A DNA stretch of 64,000 bases from Variovorax sp. PAMC28562 (GCF_014303735.1 NZ_CP060296.1:1189501-1253500), one strand, 5' to 3'. Shown: positions 1 through 8,841, numbered from the stretch's first letter. A program made the numbers and translations. The notes: generated by a model not told the origin, from the letters alone.

Positions 1-145
1 GGCCGACTTCATCTTCAAACAGGATGAAGGTCTCGATGATCACTTCTCGCTCGGCCTTGGCAATGAGCTCGAAGACGCGCGGAAAAAACTCCTCGCCGTT
101 TTCCAGCAACGCGATAGTGTTGCCGGCGATCCAATGCGCGCTCAT
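1..145 (-). CDS. clsB: Cardiolipin synthase B, N-terminal fragment (runs off the window)
   Basis: The first 48 codons of a minus-strand gene read MSAHWIAGNTIALLENGEEF and continue into a segment ending ETFILFEDEVG. This matches the start of ClsB-type cardiolipin synthases (phospholipase D superfamily), where the LLENGEEFF and ETFILFED blocks are characteristic. The HKD catalytic motifs lie outside the window. ClsB makes cardiolipin at the inner membrane by phosphatidyl transfer. It follows the EEP-family nuclease gene by 17 bases, the same pairing as ybhP-clsB in enterobacteria, which supports the call. ATG start at base 145. Confidence 0.82.
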   Translation of the reverse strand, partial: MSAHWIAGNTIALLENGEEFFPRVFELIAKAEREVIIETFILFEDEVG

Positions 146-162
146 GGTTTGACCCCGATCGT

Positions 163-921
163 TTACAGCGAGATGTCTGCGACCAGCGGCGCATGGTCGG
201 ACAAATGCGACCAGGGCTTGCGCGGCAACACGATGGGCGAATGCACGCCGGCATTGCGCACATAGATACGGTCCAGTTGCAACACGGGAAAGCGTGCCGG
301 AAACGTGCGCGCGGCGCTGCCATTGGCCTGCACGAAGACTTCGTGCAGCGCAGCGCCTTGTTCGAGGATTTCGTGCGCGCGGCCGCGCCAGTCGTTGAAG
401 TCACCGGCAACGATCAGCGCCGCATCGGATGGCACTTCGTCTCGCACGATATGGCACAGCAGTTCGAGTTGCTTCTGACGATGTGCCTCGGCCAGACCCA
501 GATGCGCACAGATGACATGCACATCGACCGGGCGACCCGGAAGGCGCAGCACGCAATGCAACAGGCCGCGTTTTTCCGGCCCGGTGATGGATACATCGTG
601 GTTCTTGAAGTGCACGATCGGGAATTTGGAAAGCACCGCGTTGCCGTGATGTCCCTTGGGATACACCGCATTGCGGCCATAGGCAAATTGCGGCCACATG
701 GTGTCCGCAAGGAATTCGTAGTGCGGTGCCTCGGGCCAGTTGTCGACTTTGCGCGAGTGCCGCGAATGCGTGCCCAGCACCTCCTGCAAAAACACGACGT
801 CCGCGCCGACAGTCCGGACGGCATCGCGCAGCTCCGGCAGGATGAATTTGCGGTTGAGCGCAGTGAACCCTTTGTGGGTGTTCACTGTCATGACCTTGAG
901 GGAAGTGGGTGCGGCTGTCAC
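163..921 (-). CDS. Endonuclease/exonuclease/phosphatase (EEP) family protein, YbhP-like
   Basis: A 252-residue EEP-fold protein. Visible motifs are VNTHKG (about 13-18), the metal-binding Glu in FLQE (47), CAHLG (about 139-142), GDFNDW (173-178) and the C-terminal SDH (241-243), the set needed for Mg-dependent phosphodiester hydrolysis. Length and the opening [19 protein letters not shown] resemble Escherichia coli YbhP, encoded beside clsB. The actual substrate is not known; a role in phospholipid or nucleic-acid turnover is inference. The start taken is a GTG at 921 because it matches the family length; an ATG at 891 would remove ten residues. No strong ribosome site decides between them. 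Confidence 0.8.
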   Translation of the reverse strand: MTAAPTSLKVMTVNTHKGFTALNRKFILPELRDAVRTVGADVVFLQEVLGTHSRHSRKVDNWPEAPHYEFLADTMWPQFAYGRNAVYPKGHHGNAVLSKFPIVHFKNHDVSITGPEKRGLLHCVLRLPGRPVDVHVICAHLGLAEAHRQKQLELLCHIVRDEVPSDAALIVAGDFNDWRGRAHEILEQGAALHEVFVQANGSAARTFPARFPVLQLDRIYVRNAGVHSPIVLPRKPWSHLSDHAPLVADISL

Positions 922-1160
922 AGATCTCAGTTGTAACGGTCACGCGCTCGATGGGCTGTAGGAACGCGCCACCTTCGCCCTCATTCCTTTCCGACCCTGA
1001 CAAAGCTTGGCGAAACCTTTCGTGCTCGCCCTCCTCGCTCCTACAACTCTGGCTGCTGCGCCCCGACACGGTGCGCGCCAACAGGGGCTACGGTGGAGCC
1101 AGAGCTTTTCGAGCGGAAGGGCTCATCCATCCATTCTGAAATTCAGTAAAGGACATCGCC

Positions 1161-1586
1161 ATGAAAAACCAACGTCTGTTATCCGTACTCACCGCCACCT
1201 TGTTGGGCGTCGGCAGCATCAGCGCAATGGCCCAGGACAAGCCTGCAGCACCGAATCCGTCCAAGGGCGGCGAAGGCAGCACGATCTCGCTCAAGAACGG
1301 TACGACCAACCCGCCTCAGCGACCTGACGGCACCGAACCGGTGTCGCGCGAAGCTGTGAAGGCAGAGACGCGCGCTGCTAACCGCGCGAAGACCATTCCA
1401 ACCGGAGAAGCGAGCACGATGGGCTCGATGACCAAGCAGCCCAACGAAACGATGCAGGCGACCGGTGACATGTCCCGCAAGGAAGTCAGCATGGCGGGGC
1501 GCAAGACCAAGCCGGTGCGTGGTGACAAGGTCGAACGTCCAGACGTTCCCACCAATCCAGCCGCAGGTGGCGGTACGCCGAAGTAA
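1161..1586 (+). CDS. Small exported low-complexity protein, function unknown
   Basis: A 141-residue protein with a clear signal peptide (MKNQRLLSVLTATLLGVGSI, cleavage probably after AMA near residue 24) and a Pro/Lys/Thr/Gly-rich mature part without transmembrane segments. A short block SREAVKAETRAANRA (about 62-76) recalls a motif in DUF4148-like periplasmic proteins of Burkholderiales. The C terminus is also Pro/Gly-rich. AAAGGA seven bases before the ATG supports the start. A strong hairpin terminator follows at 1611-1646. I do not recognise a function; a periplasmic or envelope-associated role is all that can be said. Confidence 0.7.
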   Translation: MKNQRLLSVLTATLLGVGSISAMAQDKPAAPNPSKGGEGSTISLKNGTTNPPQRPDGTEPVSREAVKAETRAANRAKTIPTGEASTMGSMTKQPNETMQATGDMSRKEVSMAGRKTKPVRGDKVERPDVPTNPAAGGGTPK

Positions 1587-1610
1587 TTCAGTGCTCGCCT
1601 GAGGCAAAAC

Positions 1611-1646
1611 AAAAGCCCGTAGCGCGATGAGCGCCACGGGCTTTTT
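1611..1646. terminator. Bidirectional rho-independent terminator
   Basis: A GC-rich stem, AAAAGCCCGT-A-GCGC, then loop GATGA, then GCGC-C-ACGGGCTTTTT, with A-runs on one side and T-runs on the other. It lies between two convergent genes (ending at 1586 and 1690) and can stop transcription from both. Confidence 0.88.
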
Positions 1647-1689
1647 ATTGACGTCGAGGCTGAGCTTTTATGCACTCAGCGTCGATGGC

Positions 1690-2277
1690 TCATCCCTTGA
1701 CAGGAGGCGGCGCGCGATGGGCATCCGGGCCGCCCTGACCGTGGTGACCGCGGTGACCGTCATGGCCCATGTGCGCAGTTTCCGCATCGAAGGTTTTTTG
1801 CTGTTCGGGATTCAGGCCCGCGTAGAAGGTCTTCGTTGCTTCCGCCCGCTTCGCGAACATGGCGGTGCGTTCGCTCTGACGGGCTTGCATGCGCTCGAGA
1901 CGCTGCGGCGTTGTCAGCTTGGCAAACTCAGCGCGGTCGGTCCGCTGTGGTGGTGGGCCTGCAGGGGGCTGCGTCGATGCGGTGAAGTTGGTCCAGGCAG
2001 CTTCTTGCGTCGGGCTGAGCTTGAGCTTTTCTTTCAATGCCGCCATGCGTTTGGCCCGGTGCTCCTGCATGCGGGCAAATCGCTTGGCAGGATCTCCGTG
2101 GTCCATGCGGCGATGCTCGGCCGCTGGGTCGGCTTTGCCGACGGGAGCCTGAGCAGTGGGCGCAGTGGGCGCAGTCGTCGGCGCCGATGGCGCCGGTTGC
2201 GCGAAGGCTCCTGCAGTGACGAGCGTAGCGGTGGCCAGCATGCTGGCCCAGAGAACACGTTGGCGGAGTTTGATCAT
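1690..2277 (-). CDS. Spy/CpxP-family (LTXXQ motif) periplasmic protein
   Basis: A 195-residue protein with signal peptide (about 1-27, ending AFAQ), a Pro/Ala/Thr-rich linker, then a basic helical domain with two LTXXQ-type motifs, LSPTQ (about 87-91) and LNPEQ (about 154-158). These are the hallmarks of Spy/CpxP proteins, periplasmic ATP-independent chaperones or Cpx feedback inhibitors. The C terminus is His/Gly-rich (HMGHDGHRGHHGQ), which could bind metal ions. The ribosome site AAGGAAG lies 6-8 bases before the ATG and sits in a predicted hairpin (see 2284-2319). Which envelope stress system controls it is not shown by the sequence alone. Confidence 0.78.
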   Translation of the reverse strand: MIKLRQRVLWASMLATATLVTAGAFAQPAPSAPTTAPTAPTAQAPVGKADPAAEHRRMDHGDPAKRFARMQEHRAKRMAALKEKLKLSPTQEAAWTNFTASTQPPAGPPPQRTDRAEFAKLTTPQRLERMQARQSERTAMFAKRAEATKTFYAGLNPEQQKTFDAETAHMGHDGHRGHHGQGGPDAHRAPPPVKG

Positions 2278-2283
2278 GACGTT

Positions 2284-2319
2284 GCTTCCTTTTGAAGCCT
2301 GCCACCGAAGGGCGGCAGG
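2284..2319 (-). promoter_or_regulatory. Two stacked hairpins in the 5' leader of the Spy-like gene
   Basis: Read on the minus strand, the leader forms CCTGCC...GGCAGG with an inner GCC/GGT extension, directly followed by GCTTC-AAAAG-GAAGC. The second hairpin contains the AAGGA ribosome site just before the ATG at 2277. Such folding could modulate translation. The base pairing is seen in the sequence; regulation is inference. Confidence 0.3.
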
Positions 2320-2422
2320 TGAGGGTAAGTGTGGAAGCCGCCCGTGTCGATTCCGTGAGCGCAGCGTGAGCTTGCGTAAAGTTCAATGAACTGTTCAGTG
2401 ACTCATTTGGGCCGCGGCCGCC

Positions 2423-3769
2423 TCAATCGGACGTCAGGCGGGTCGGTCGTTCCAGAAACCAGTTGCCGTGAAAGCCTACCGGCACGCGATGCGGCAAGGA
2501 GGCGATGCACACCGGGCCCTTGGCGACGTCTCGCGCATCGAAGATGACGAGGTCGCTCGTGTCGCTGCGGCCGCGCCACACGGTGGCCAGGAGCCAGCCA
2601 TCGCCTTCGTCGGCTTCGTCGGCGCGGGGCACGAAGATGGCTTCGGAAACCATGTCGGGCGCATCGAAGGTGAACATGTCGCGGGCGCCTGTCGCGTGAT
2701 CGACATGGACGACGCTCGCGTACATGCGTACCTCGCCATCGTCTAGCGCGACGTGTCCGGCGAACCACCCGTGGCGATACGCGAACCCGGCGTAGCGCTC
2801 GTCCATTCGCGGGAATTCGCCGCGGGTTTCTTCCAGCACCGTTTGCGTGAACTCGTGGGCCGGGTTGTCGAGGTCGAAGGTCCAACGGGTGAGGCGTGAG
2901 GGCGTGCGGCTGTCGCCGGCGGGCGAGCCGTCCGGGTACGGAAAAAGCGGCGGCAGGTCGAACTGCATGACGTCGACGAACACGCTGTTGCCGGCTTCCC
3001 ACGCGTTCATCACATGGAACACGTAGCAGGCCGGACCCGACCACCAGACCAGGTCTTTGGTGCTGCCGTTGCGCGGCATCATGCCGACGCGCGTGCCTTG
3101 CGCAGGTTCCCACGCGAAGGGTGGCCGGCCCGATTGGGCGCGCTCGAGGCTGGCGGTGAGCGGCATGATCGGGAACATCACGTGCTCGGCACTGACCGCG
3201 AAGTCGTGGACCATGCTCGCGTAGGGCGCCTCGAATTGTTCCCGACGCGTAACGCGCCCTTCGCGCGAGACGGCGCCGAAGCTCATGCCGCTGGAGAGCG
3301 ACTCGGGCGTGCCGTAGCCGAAGAAGAGCAGCTCGCCGGTGCGCGGATCGGTCTTGGGATGGGCGGTGACGCGGTGCTGCAGGCCGCCGTCGAAGTCCGT
3401 TGGGCCCAGCGTGTCGAGGGTGGCCAGATCGATCACGACCGGCAGGTGTGCTTCTTCGAGCGCGAGCACTCGGCCTGCGTGGCCGATGACATTGGTGTTG
3501 GCGACGCCGTCCGACGGGCCCGTTTTGACCCAGCGGTTCCGGTAGTGCACTGCGCCGTCGGCGATGTGAAAGGCGTGGAGCATGCCGTCGCCCGAGAACC
3601 AATGGGCCTTGGCGTCCGGCACGCGCGGGTTCGGACCGTTGCGGACCAGCGTGCCGCGCAGACTTTCAGGCAATGTCCCGTGCAAGGGCAACGGGCCGAC
3701 TTCGGTCTCGAAATCGATCGGCGCCAGGTTCGATGGCGCCGCGGTGTGGCGCGGGGTCGCTTCGTTCAT
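2423..3769 (-). CDS. Carotenoid cleavage oxygenase family protein
   Basis: A 448-residue carotenoid/lignostilbene oxygenase-type protein (RPE65 family), a seven-bladed beta-propeller that cleaves double bonds with non-haem Fe(II). All four iron-ligating histidines can be placed: His137 (in TAHPKTD), His188 (MVHDF), His252 (VFHVMNAW) and His434 (GFHGNW). The N-terminal GTLVRNGPNP and HWFSGDGMLH blocks are also typical. The substrate could be a carotenoid, a stilbene or another aryl-alkene; no carotenoid biosynthesis genes are nearby. The start at 3769 has GGAG ten bases upstream; an earlier in-frame ATG would add 37 residues without family similarity. Transcribed divergently from the diiron gene at 3970. 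Confidence 0.88.
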   Translation of the reverse strand: MNEATPRHTAAPSNLAPIDFETEVGPLPLHGTLPESLRGTLVRNGPNPRVPDAKAHWFSGDGMLHAFHIADGAVHYRNRWVKTGPSDGVANTNVIGHAGRVLALEEAHLPVVIDLATLDTLGPTDFDGGLQHRVTAHPKTDPRTGELLFFGYGTPESLSSGMSFGAVSREGRVTRREQFEAPYASMVHDFAVSAEHVMFPIMPLTASLERAQSGRPPFAWEPAQGTRVGMMPRNGSTKDLVWWSGPACYVFHVMNAWEAGNSVFVDVMQFDLPPLFPYPDGSPAGDSRTPSRLTRWTFDLDNPAHEFTQTVLEETRGEFPRMDERYAGFAYRHGWFAGHVALDDGEVRMYASVVHVDHATGARDMFTFDAPDMVSEAIFVPRADEADEGDGWLLATVWRGRSDTSDLVIFDARDVAKGPVCIASLPHRVPVGFHGNWFLERPTRLTSD

Positions 3770-3969
3770 GAGAAGGCTCCTGTTCTTTGCGGAAATCGCG
3801 GCGCTGGGCTTTCCGCGCCTGCGCGATGCCATCGTATCGACAGCCTGCTTTTTAGGGGCATGCCGTCCTAATTCATTCATAAGTTGAATTGGTCACGCGC
3901 CTACAGGGTGGATCGGGCAACGGGCGAAGAATGAAGCAAGGGTCGAATCAACAACGTCAGGGAACGCAC

Positions 3970-4791
3970 ATGCCAGCGCACGAAGCCGCCCTATGGGAAG
4001 CGGAGGATCTTGATTTCCGGCGCATCGTGCTCGGCGACGTTCACGAGGACGAGAACCTTTTTTATTTGATCAGTTGTGCCTCTTTCATCGAGAGTGGCTC
4101 CGATCTCTACACGCACAACCTGATCGACTTCTTCCGTGGCGATACCGAGGTGGCCGACTGGCTTCGCGATCGCTGGGAGCCGGAAGAGCTGAAGCACGGG
4201 CGTGCCTTGCGAGCCTATGTCCAGCACGTCTGGCCTGAGTTCGCGTGGCAGCCGGCCTTCGACGCGTTCCTCCATGAATACGCCACCTACTGCAAGGTCG
4301 AACTGCTGGCGCCGACCCGGGCGCTGGAGCTGGCGGCGCGCTGCGTCGTCGAGACCGGCACGGCGACTTACTACAGCGCACTCGCCCACAGCACGAACGA
4401 GCCGTTGTTGCACGAGCTGGCTGAGCGCATCGCTGCCGACGAGGTCAGTCACTACAAGAACTTCTATCGCTTCTTCAAGCGGTATCGCGCGCAGGAAGCG
4501 CCGGGTCGGGCACGCGTGTTGGCGACGGTCGGCCGGCGCACGCTGGAGCTGAAGAGCGAAGACGCGGACTGCGCGATCAGGCACGTGGCCAGGTCGCACG
4601 CGCCGGAGCGGGCCGGTGACTCCGCTTACCTTCAGCAGATCAGCGCGCGCATGAATGCGACCATCCGCCGCAATTTGCGACCGGGCACCACGCTCAAGAT
4701 GTTGATGCGCCCGCTGGCGTTGCCGCCGACCTTGCAGGCCATCGTTCAGTGGCCGGTCGAGCAGTTCATGCAGCGCGTGTTCTTGCGCTAG
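3970..4791 (+). CDS. Ferritin-like diiron protein
   Basis: A 273-residue all-helical protein with a complete ferritin-like carboxylate-bridged diiron set: Glu41, Glu73/His76 (EELKH), Glu128 (VVETG) and Glu158/His161 (DEVSH), that is, two ExxH helix pairs. Proteins of this type can be oxygenases, desaturase-like enzymes or aldehyde deformylating oxygenases; the exact reaction is unknown. The preferred ATG has AGGGA about nine bases upstream; in-frame TTG (3889) and ATG (3931) starts would add an unconserved polar tail. It is divergent from the carotenoid oxygenase, so the two could share regulation. Confidence 0.75.
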   Translation: MPAHEAALWEAEDLDFRRIVLGDVHEDENLFYLISCASFIESGSDLYTHNLIDFFRGDTEVADWLRDRWEPEELKHGRALRAYVQHVWPEFAWQPAFDAFLHEYATYCKVELLAPTRALELAARCVVETGTATYYSALAHSTNEPLLHELAERIAADEVSHYKNFYRFFKRYRAQEAPGRARVLATVGRRTLELKSEDADCAIRHVARSHAPERAGDSAYLQQISARMNATIRRNLRPGTTLKMLMRPLALPPTLQAIVQWPVEQFMQRVFLR

Positions 4792-4824
4792 CGCCGCGGC
4801 ATCGGCCTCGGCCTCGCCCGCGCA

Positions 4825-5559
4825 TCAAGGCAGGGCTTCGAGTTCCCACGATACGTTTTGCCACACGACGCCGAAACCGGCTGGCGAGACATTGCGTGCC
4901 CCTGGATTCCGCAGCGCTTCGAGTGCCCATTGGGCACCGGCAGTGACGCTGTCGACCAGCGGTACCGGCACTTGCGCTGCGATGTCGGCGGCCATGCCTG
5001 CGAGGCCCGCGCCGCCGAGGATCACAGCCTGTGCCTTGAACCGATCGGCCGCCTGGCAGCAGGCCTCGGCCAGCAGCTTGCGAGCGCCGACCGGATCGGC
5101 GGCGAGCTGCGCGCCGGTGGGCGCTACCGTGTGGATGCCAGCCAGCGTCTGGCCGTGGCCGAGCGCATTGGCCAGGCGCGAGAGCATCGGCCGCCAGCGG
5201 TCGCCGCCGGTCACGATGGCGAAGCGCCCGTGCCACGCGGCGGCCGTGAAAGACGCCTCGGCCAGGCCGCTCACCGGCACACCGGCGCCATCGCGCAACG
5301 CAAAAAGTCCGGGATCGCCGAAGCACCCGATCAGTACCGCGTCCGGCTTGAGTCTTTGCGCTTGCGCCACCGCCCAGCTGTCGAGCACTGCGTGGTTCGC
5401 GACCGCGTAGCTGGCTTCGTCCGAGATGTAGGGTGCGCCGAAACGCGCCGTCAACGTATGCACCGACAAGGCCGGGCCGGCGGCGGCTTGCACGTGGTGC
5501 TGCAGCAGCGCGGTGACGGACGCCGAGGTGTTCGGATTGATGACGAGCAGGCTGGGCAT
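4825..5559 (-). CDS. Aspartate/glutamate/hydantoin racemase family protein, one catalytic Cys missing
   Basis: A 244-residue member of the Asp/Glu/hydantoin racemase superfamily. The N-terminal LLVINPNTS and the first active-site segment IGCFGDPGL (Cys79) are clear. The second site, normally LGCAG, reads LGGAG (181-185), so the second catalytic Cys is Gly. Two-base racemisation is therefore unlikely as written; the protein may act as an isomerase, decarboxylase-like enzyme or binding protein. It is the last gene of the ABC-importer operon, implying that it acts on the imported compound. The ATG at 5559 avoids overlap with the permease; an earlier ATG at 5616 would overlap by 20 bases. Confidence 0.72.
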   Translation of the reverse strand: MPSLLVINPNTSASVTALLQHHVQAAAGPALSVHTLTARFGAPYISDEASYAVANHAVLDSWAVAQAQRLKPDAVLIGCFGDPGLFALRDGAGVPVSGLAEASFTAAAWHGRFAIVTGGDRWRPMLSRLANALGHGQTLAGIHTVAPTGAQLAADPVGARKLLAEACCQAADRFKAQAVILGGAGLAGMAADIAAQVPVPLVDSVTAGAQWALEALRNPGARNVSPAGFGVVWQNVSWELEALP

Positions 5560-5596
5560 CGCGGCGTTGTTCCCGGGTCGCTCGGTGTCGTTCGGG

Positions 5597-6487
5597 TCAG
5601 CGGGACCGCGCGGCACGCCGACGCAGCAGCGCGGCCGAGCCGAGCGCGATCGCCATCACGCCGAACGACACGATGGTGGTCACGGTACCGAGCGCATAGA
5701 TCGACGGCGTCGTCACCGTCGAGGTCAGTCCCTGCAGTTCGAGTGGCAGGGTATTGACGTCGCCGATGGCCTGCGAGGTGCGTGCGATCTCGTCCCAGCT
5801 GAGCGTGAAGCCGAACATGCCGATGCCGACGATCGAAGGGCCGATGAGCGGCAACACGACGAACCTGAAGGCTTGCCACGGCGTGGCGCCGAGGTCGCGC
5901 GCGGCTTCTTCGTAAGCCGGGTTGAAGCGGTTGAACACCGCGAACATGATGAGCAGGCCGAAGGGCAACGTCCACGTCAGGTGCGCGCCGAGCGCCGAAG
6001 TAAAGAGGCCGAGGGCTGTGCCATAACCCTCGAGCATGTCGGTAGCGCCGAGTGCCGTCAGTGCTTCCTTGATGCCGGTGTCTATGAGGCGGAACTGCAG
6101 TCCGATGCCGAGCGAAATAATGATCGACGGCATGATCAAACTTGCCACCGTGATGAAGAAGAGGGCGTTGCTGCCAGTGAGCTTCTTGCGGAATGCGAGA
6201 CCTGCCAAAACCGACAGGACGACGGTGAAGGCCATGACGACGGCGCCGAGAGCGAGCGAGCGCCTGAACGCTGCGCCGATGTCTACCGTGCCGAGGCCTT
6301 CCGCGAGTTTGTAGAACCAGTGCAGGGAGACACCGCGCAGCGGGAACGTGAGGCCGCCTTCGGGGCCCTGGAAGCTGAGCACGAAGATCGTGATCATCGG
6401 GCCGTATAAAAAGACAACGAAAAGCGCGAAGACGATGGCCAGCGGCCAGAAGCCCGGGGAGCGTTGTTCGCCTATGCGGTTGCTCAT
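5597..6487 (-). CDS. ABC transporter permease, PotC-type
   Basis: A 296-residue inner-membrane permease with about six hydrophobic segments. The cytoplasmic EAA loop is visible as EEAARDLGATPWQAFRFVVLP (around 200), which docks the ATPase. The family is the spermidine/putrescine-type (Pot) importers of small cations and amino-acid-like solutes. It follows the other permease by four bases and belongs to an operon of substrate-binding protein, two permeases and a racemase-like enzyme. The substrate is not deducible; polyamine or a related amine/acid is the family default. Confidence 0.85.
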   Translation of the reverse strand: MSNRIGEQRSPGFWPLAIVFALFVVFLYGPMITIFVLSFQGPEGGLTFPLRGVSLHWFYKLAEGLGTVDIGAAFRRSLALGAVVMAFTVVLSVLAGLAFRKKLTGSNALFFITVASLIMPSIIISLGIGLQFRLIDTGIKEALTALGATDMLEGYGTALGLFTSALGAHLTWTLPFGLLIMFAVFNRFNPAYEEAARDLGATPWQAFRFVVLPLIGPSIVGIGMFGFTLSWDEIARTSQAIGDVNTLPLELQGLTSTVTTPSIYALGTVTTIVSFGVMAIALGSAALLRRRAARSR

Positions 6488-6491
6488 GGCG

Positions 6492-7409
6492 TCAAAGCTC
6501 CTTCCGGATGTCGACGAGCCGGGTCAGCCCCCAGATGATCATGAGCACGACTGCCAGCAGGATCATCGCGTTGGCTGCGGCGAGCGGGAACTGCAGGTAC
6601 GAGGTCTGTACCTGGATGATCTTGCCGATGGAGGCGATCTGCTGGCCGCCCATCACGCCGATGGTGACGAAGTCGCCCATCACGATGGTGATGACGAAGA
6701 TCGAGCCGATGAGGATGCCGGTGCGCGACAGCGGAACGATGACGTTCCACAGCGTCTGCCAGCCGGACGCTCCGGCGTCGCTGGCTGCTTCGAGCAGACT
6801 GCGGTCGATGCGCATCATCGAATTGAAAATCGGCACGATCATGAACATCGTGTAGAGGTGCACGAAAGCGAGCACCACCGAGAAATCGGAGAACAGAAGC
6901 CACTCGATCGGGTCGTGGACCACGCCCAGGCTCATCAGTCCCTGGTTGACCAGGCCGTTGCGACCCAGCAGCGGAACCCACGAGATCATGCGGATGACAT
7001 TGGAGGTCCAGAAAGGCACCGTGCACAGCACGAACAGCACCGTCTGCATGGTCGACGAGCGCACATGGAACGCGAGAAAGTACGCGACCGAAAAACCGAT
7101 GAGCAACGTGATGCCCCAGACCAGCAGACAGAACTTGAGCGTGCTGATGTAGGTGCTGAGCGTGACGCAGTAATCACCGTTGTCGGTGAGGTGCGTGCAG
7201 CCTTCGAAGATGCTGATGTAGTTGCGAATCGAGATCGCAGGAATGAGCTCGTATTCGTTGAAGTTCCACAAGCTGACCATCGCGATCAGCGCCAGTGGAA
7301 TCAAGAAGAAGAGCAGGAATACCAGCGCGAACGGCGCCGCCTGCCACCACGCCTTCACGGTGTGGCTGGGCAGGGATGCGGCGTGACCGGACGTTGCTGG
7401 TGCGCTCAT
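6492..7409 (-). CDS. ABC transporter permease, PotB-type
   Basis: A 305-residue permease with six predicted membrane helices and a cytoplasmic loop EAASDAGASGWQTLWNVIVPL (around 208), the EAA motif of Pot-type importers. A long periplasmic loop with CTHLTDNGDYC (around 72-82), containing two Cys, follows the first helix. Its stop lies four bases before the PotC-type gene, and it lies 45 bases after the binding-protein gene, consistent with one transcript and a heterodimeric membrane channel. Confidence 0.85.
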   Translation of the reverse strand: MSAPATSGHAASLPSHTVKAWWQAAPFALVFLLFFLIPLALIAMVSLWNFNEYELIPAISIRNYISIFEGCTHLTDNGDYCVTLSTYISTLKFCLLVWGITLLIGFSVAYFLAFHVRSSTMQTVLFVLCTVPFWTSNVIRMISWVPLLGRNGLVNQGLMSLGVVHDPIEWLLFSDFSVVLAFVHLYTMFMIVPIFNSMMRIDRSLLEAASDAGASGWQTLWNVIVPLSRTGILIGSIFVITIVMGDFVTIGVMGGQQIASIGKIIQVQTSYLQFPLAAANAMILLAVVLMIIWGLTRLVDIRKEL

Positions 7410-7454
7410 GAATCAACGTTGGAAGAGGAGTGTTCCCGAGGCGAGCAACAGTGT

Positions 7455-8738
7455 TCAGGCTGCTACGAACTCGTTCCACTTCTTGACCATGTACTCGTTC
7501 TCGTCCATCACCGCGTTCCAGCAGGCGATGCCGCCCATGCGTTCTTCATAACTGCCGCCGTCGCGGATTGCGCCGGTCTTGGCCAGCACATCGCCGTTCG
7601 GGCTCTTGATGTCTTGCGAAGCGGGTTTGCCTTCCATCCAGTAGGCCCACTCGTAGCCTTCCATCTTGGCCTTGGCGGTGTCGAGCACGGCGCTGTAGTA
7701 GCCCTGGCGATTGAGGTACGCGCCGGCCCAGCCGTCGAGGAACCAGTTGATGAACTCGTAGGCGCCGTCGAGCTTCTTGCCGCTGAGGGTGGCCGGCAGA
7801 CCGAAGCCGGCAGCCCAGGCGCGATAGCCTTCTTTCAGCGGTTGGAAGTTACAGGCGATGCCCTTGGTGCGCACGGCCGTGACGGCCGGCGACCACATCG
7901 ACTGGATCACCACTTCGCCCGAGGCCATCAGGTTGACCGACTCGTTGAAGTCTTTCCAAAGTGCGCGGAACTGGCCGGCCTTCTTGGCTTCGATCAGCGT
8001 CTTGATCGTCAGGTCGATCTCGGCCTTGGTCATGTTGCCCTTGTCGGCGTACTTGTGGATGCCCTTGGCTTCCACCACCATGGCCGCGTCCATGATGCCG
8101 ATCGACGGGATGTTCAGGATGGCTGCCTTGCCCTTGAACTCCGGGTTCAGCAGCTCGGCCCACGAGGTGATGGGGCGCTTGATGAGGTCCGGGCGAATCC
8201 CCAGCGTGTCGGCGTTGTAGACCGTGGGGATGAGCGACATGAACTGCGTCGGCATGGCCGAGAATTTCTTCGACTTTTCGCTTTCGAGGTAGATCACCTT
8301 CTTGGGTGCGGTGCCCTGGTCGCCGACCTTCTTGCCGGCCACTTCGCCCTTGGTGAAGAGCGCGGTGATCTTGTCGGCGTTCTTGATCTTCTTGACGTCG
8401 ATGCCCTTCAGGTTGCCGGTCGGCACGATCTTCTTGAGCGAGAAGAATTCGGTGTCGATCAGGTCGAAGCTGTTGGGCGCGGTCACGGCGCGCTTGGTGA
8501 CATCGTCGGTGGTCACGGCCACATACTGGATCTCGATGCCGGTGTCGGCCTTGAACTTCTCGCCGATGGCCTTGTCCTGGTTGACCGCCGTGCCGAGGTA
8601 GCGCAAGACGATTTTTTCCTGTGCGTGCACGAAGGGCGCGACGCCCGCAGCAAGGATGCCGGCCATGCCCGCGCCGCCTTGCAGCAGGACGCGGCGCTTG
8701 ACGCCATTGGCAGAAGAGTTGTCGATAGGGTCGGACAT
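7455..8738 (-). CDS. Periplasmic substrate-binding protein, PotD-like, Tat-type signal
   Basis: A 427-residue extracellular solute-binding protein. The N terminus has a twin-arginine-like signal (KRRVLLQGGAGMAGI, cleavage near HAQ at about 40), suggesting export in folded form. The body follows the PotD/spermidine-putrescine type, with IVLRYLGTAVNQDKAIGEKF early and a DGAYEFINWFLDG block near the C terminus. It delivers ligand to the permeases encoded downstream. AGGAGG-like sequence GGCCTCC on the opposite strand gives a strong ribosome site just before the ATG. The ligand is unknown. Confidence 0.84.
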   Translation of the reverse strand: MSDPIDNSSANGVKRRVLLQGGAGMAGILAAGVAPFVHAQEKIVLRYLGTAVNQDKAIGEKFKADTGIEIQYVAVTTDDVTKRAVTAPNSFDLIDTEFFSLKKIVPTGNLKGIDVKKIKNADKITALFTKGEVAGKKVGDQGTAPKKVIYLESEKSKKFSAMPTQFMSLIPTVYNADTLGIRPDLIKRPITSWAELLNPEFKGKAAILNIPSIGIMDAAMVVEAKGIHKYADKGNMTKAEIDLTIKTLIEAKKAGQFRALWKDFNESVNLMASGEVVIQSMWSPAVTAVRTKGIACNFQPLKEGYRAWAAGFGLPATLSGKKLDGAYEFINWFLDGWAGAYLNRQGYYSAVLDTAKAKMEGYEWAYWMEGKPASQDIKSPNGDVLAKTGAIRDGGSYEERMGGIACWNAVMDENEYMVKKWNEFVAA

Positions 8739-8841
8739 GAGGAGGCCTCCAGGTTTGTGGTTTGAGAGAACGGGATCGCGGGAATCGGGAGCGGTATCGG
8801 AAGAGTCGAGGACGCGTGGTCGAAGCGTTGCCGACGTGCCG

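Noticed and set aside
6348..8765. Very long plus-strand open frame across the ABC operon
   Set aside because: It is antisense to four well-supported transporter genes and rich in His, Asp and Arg, the usual result of GC-rich codon bias on the opposite strand.
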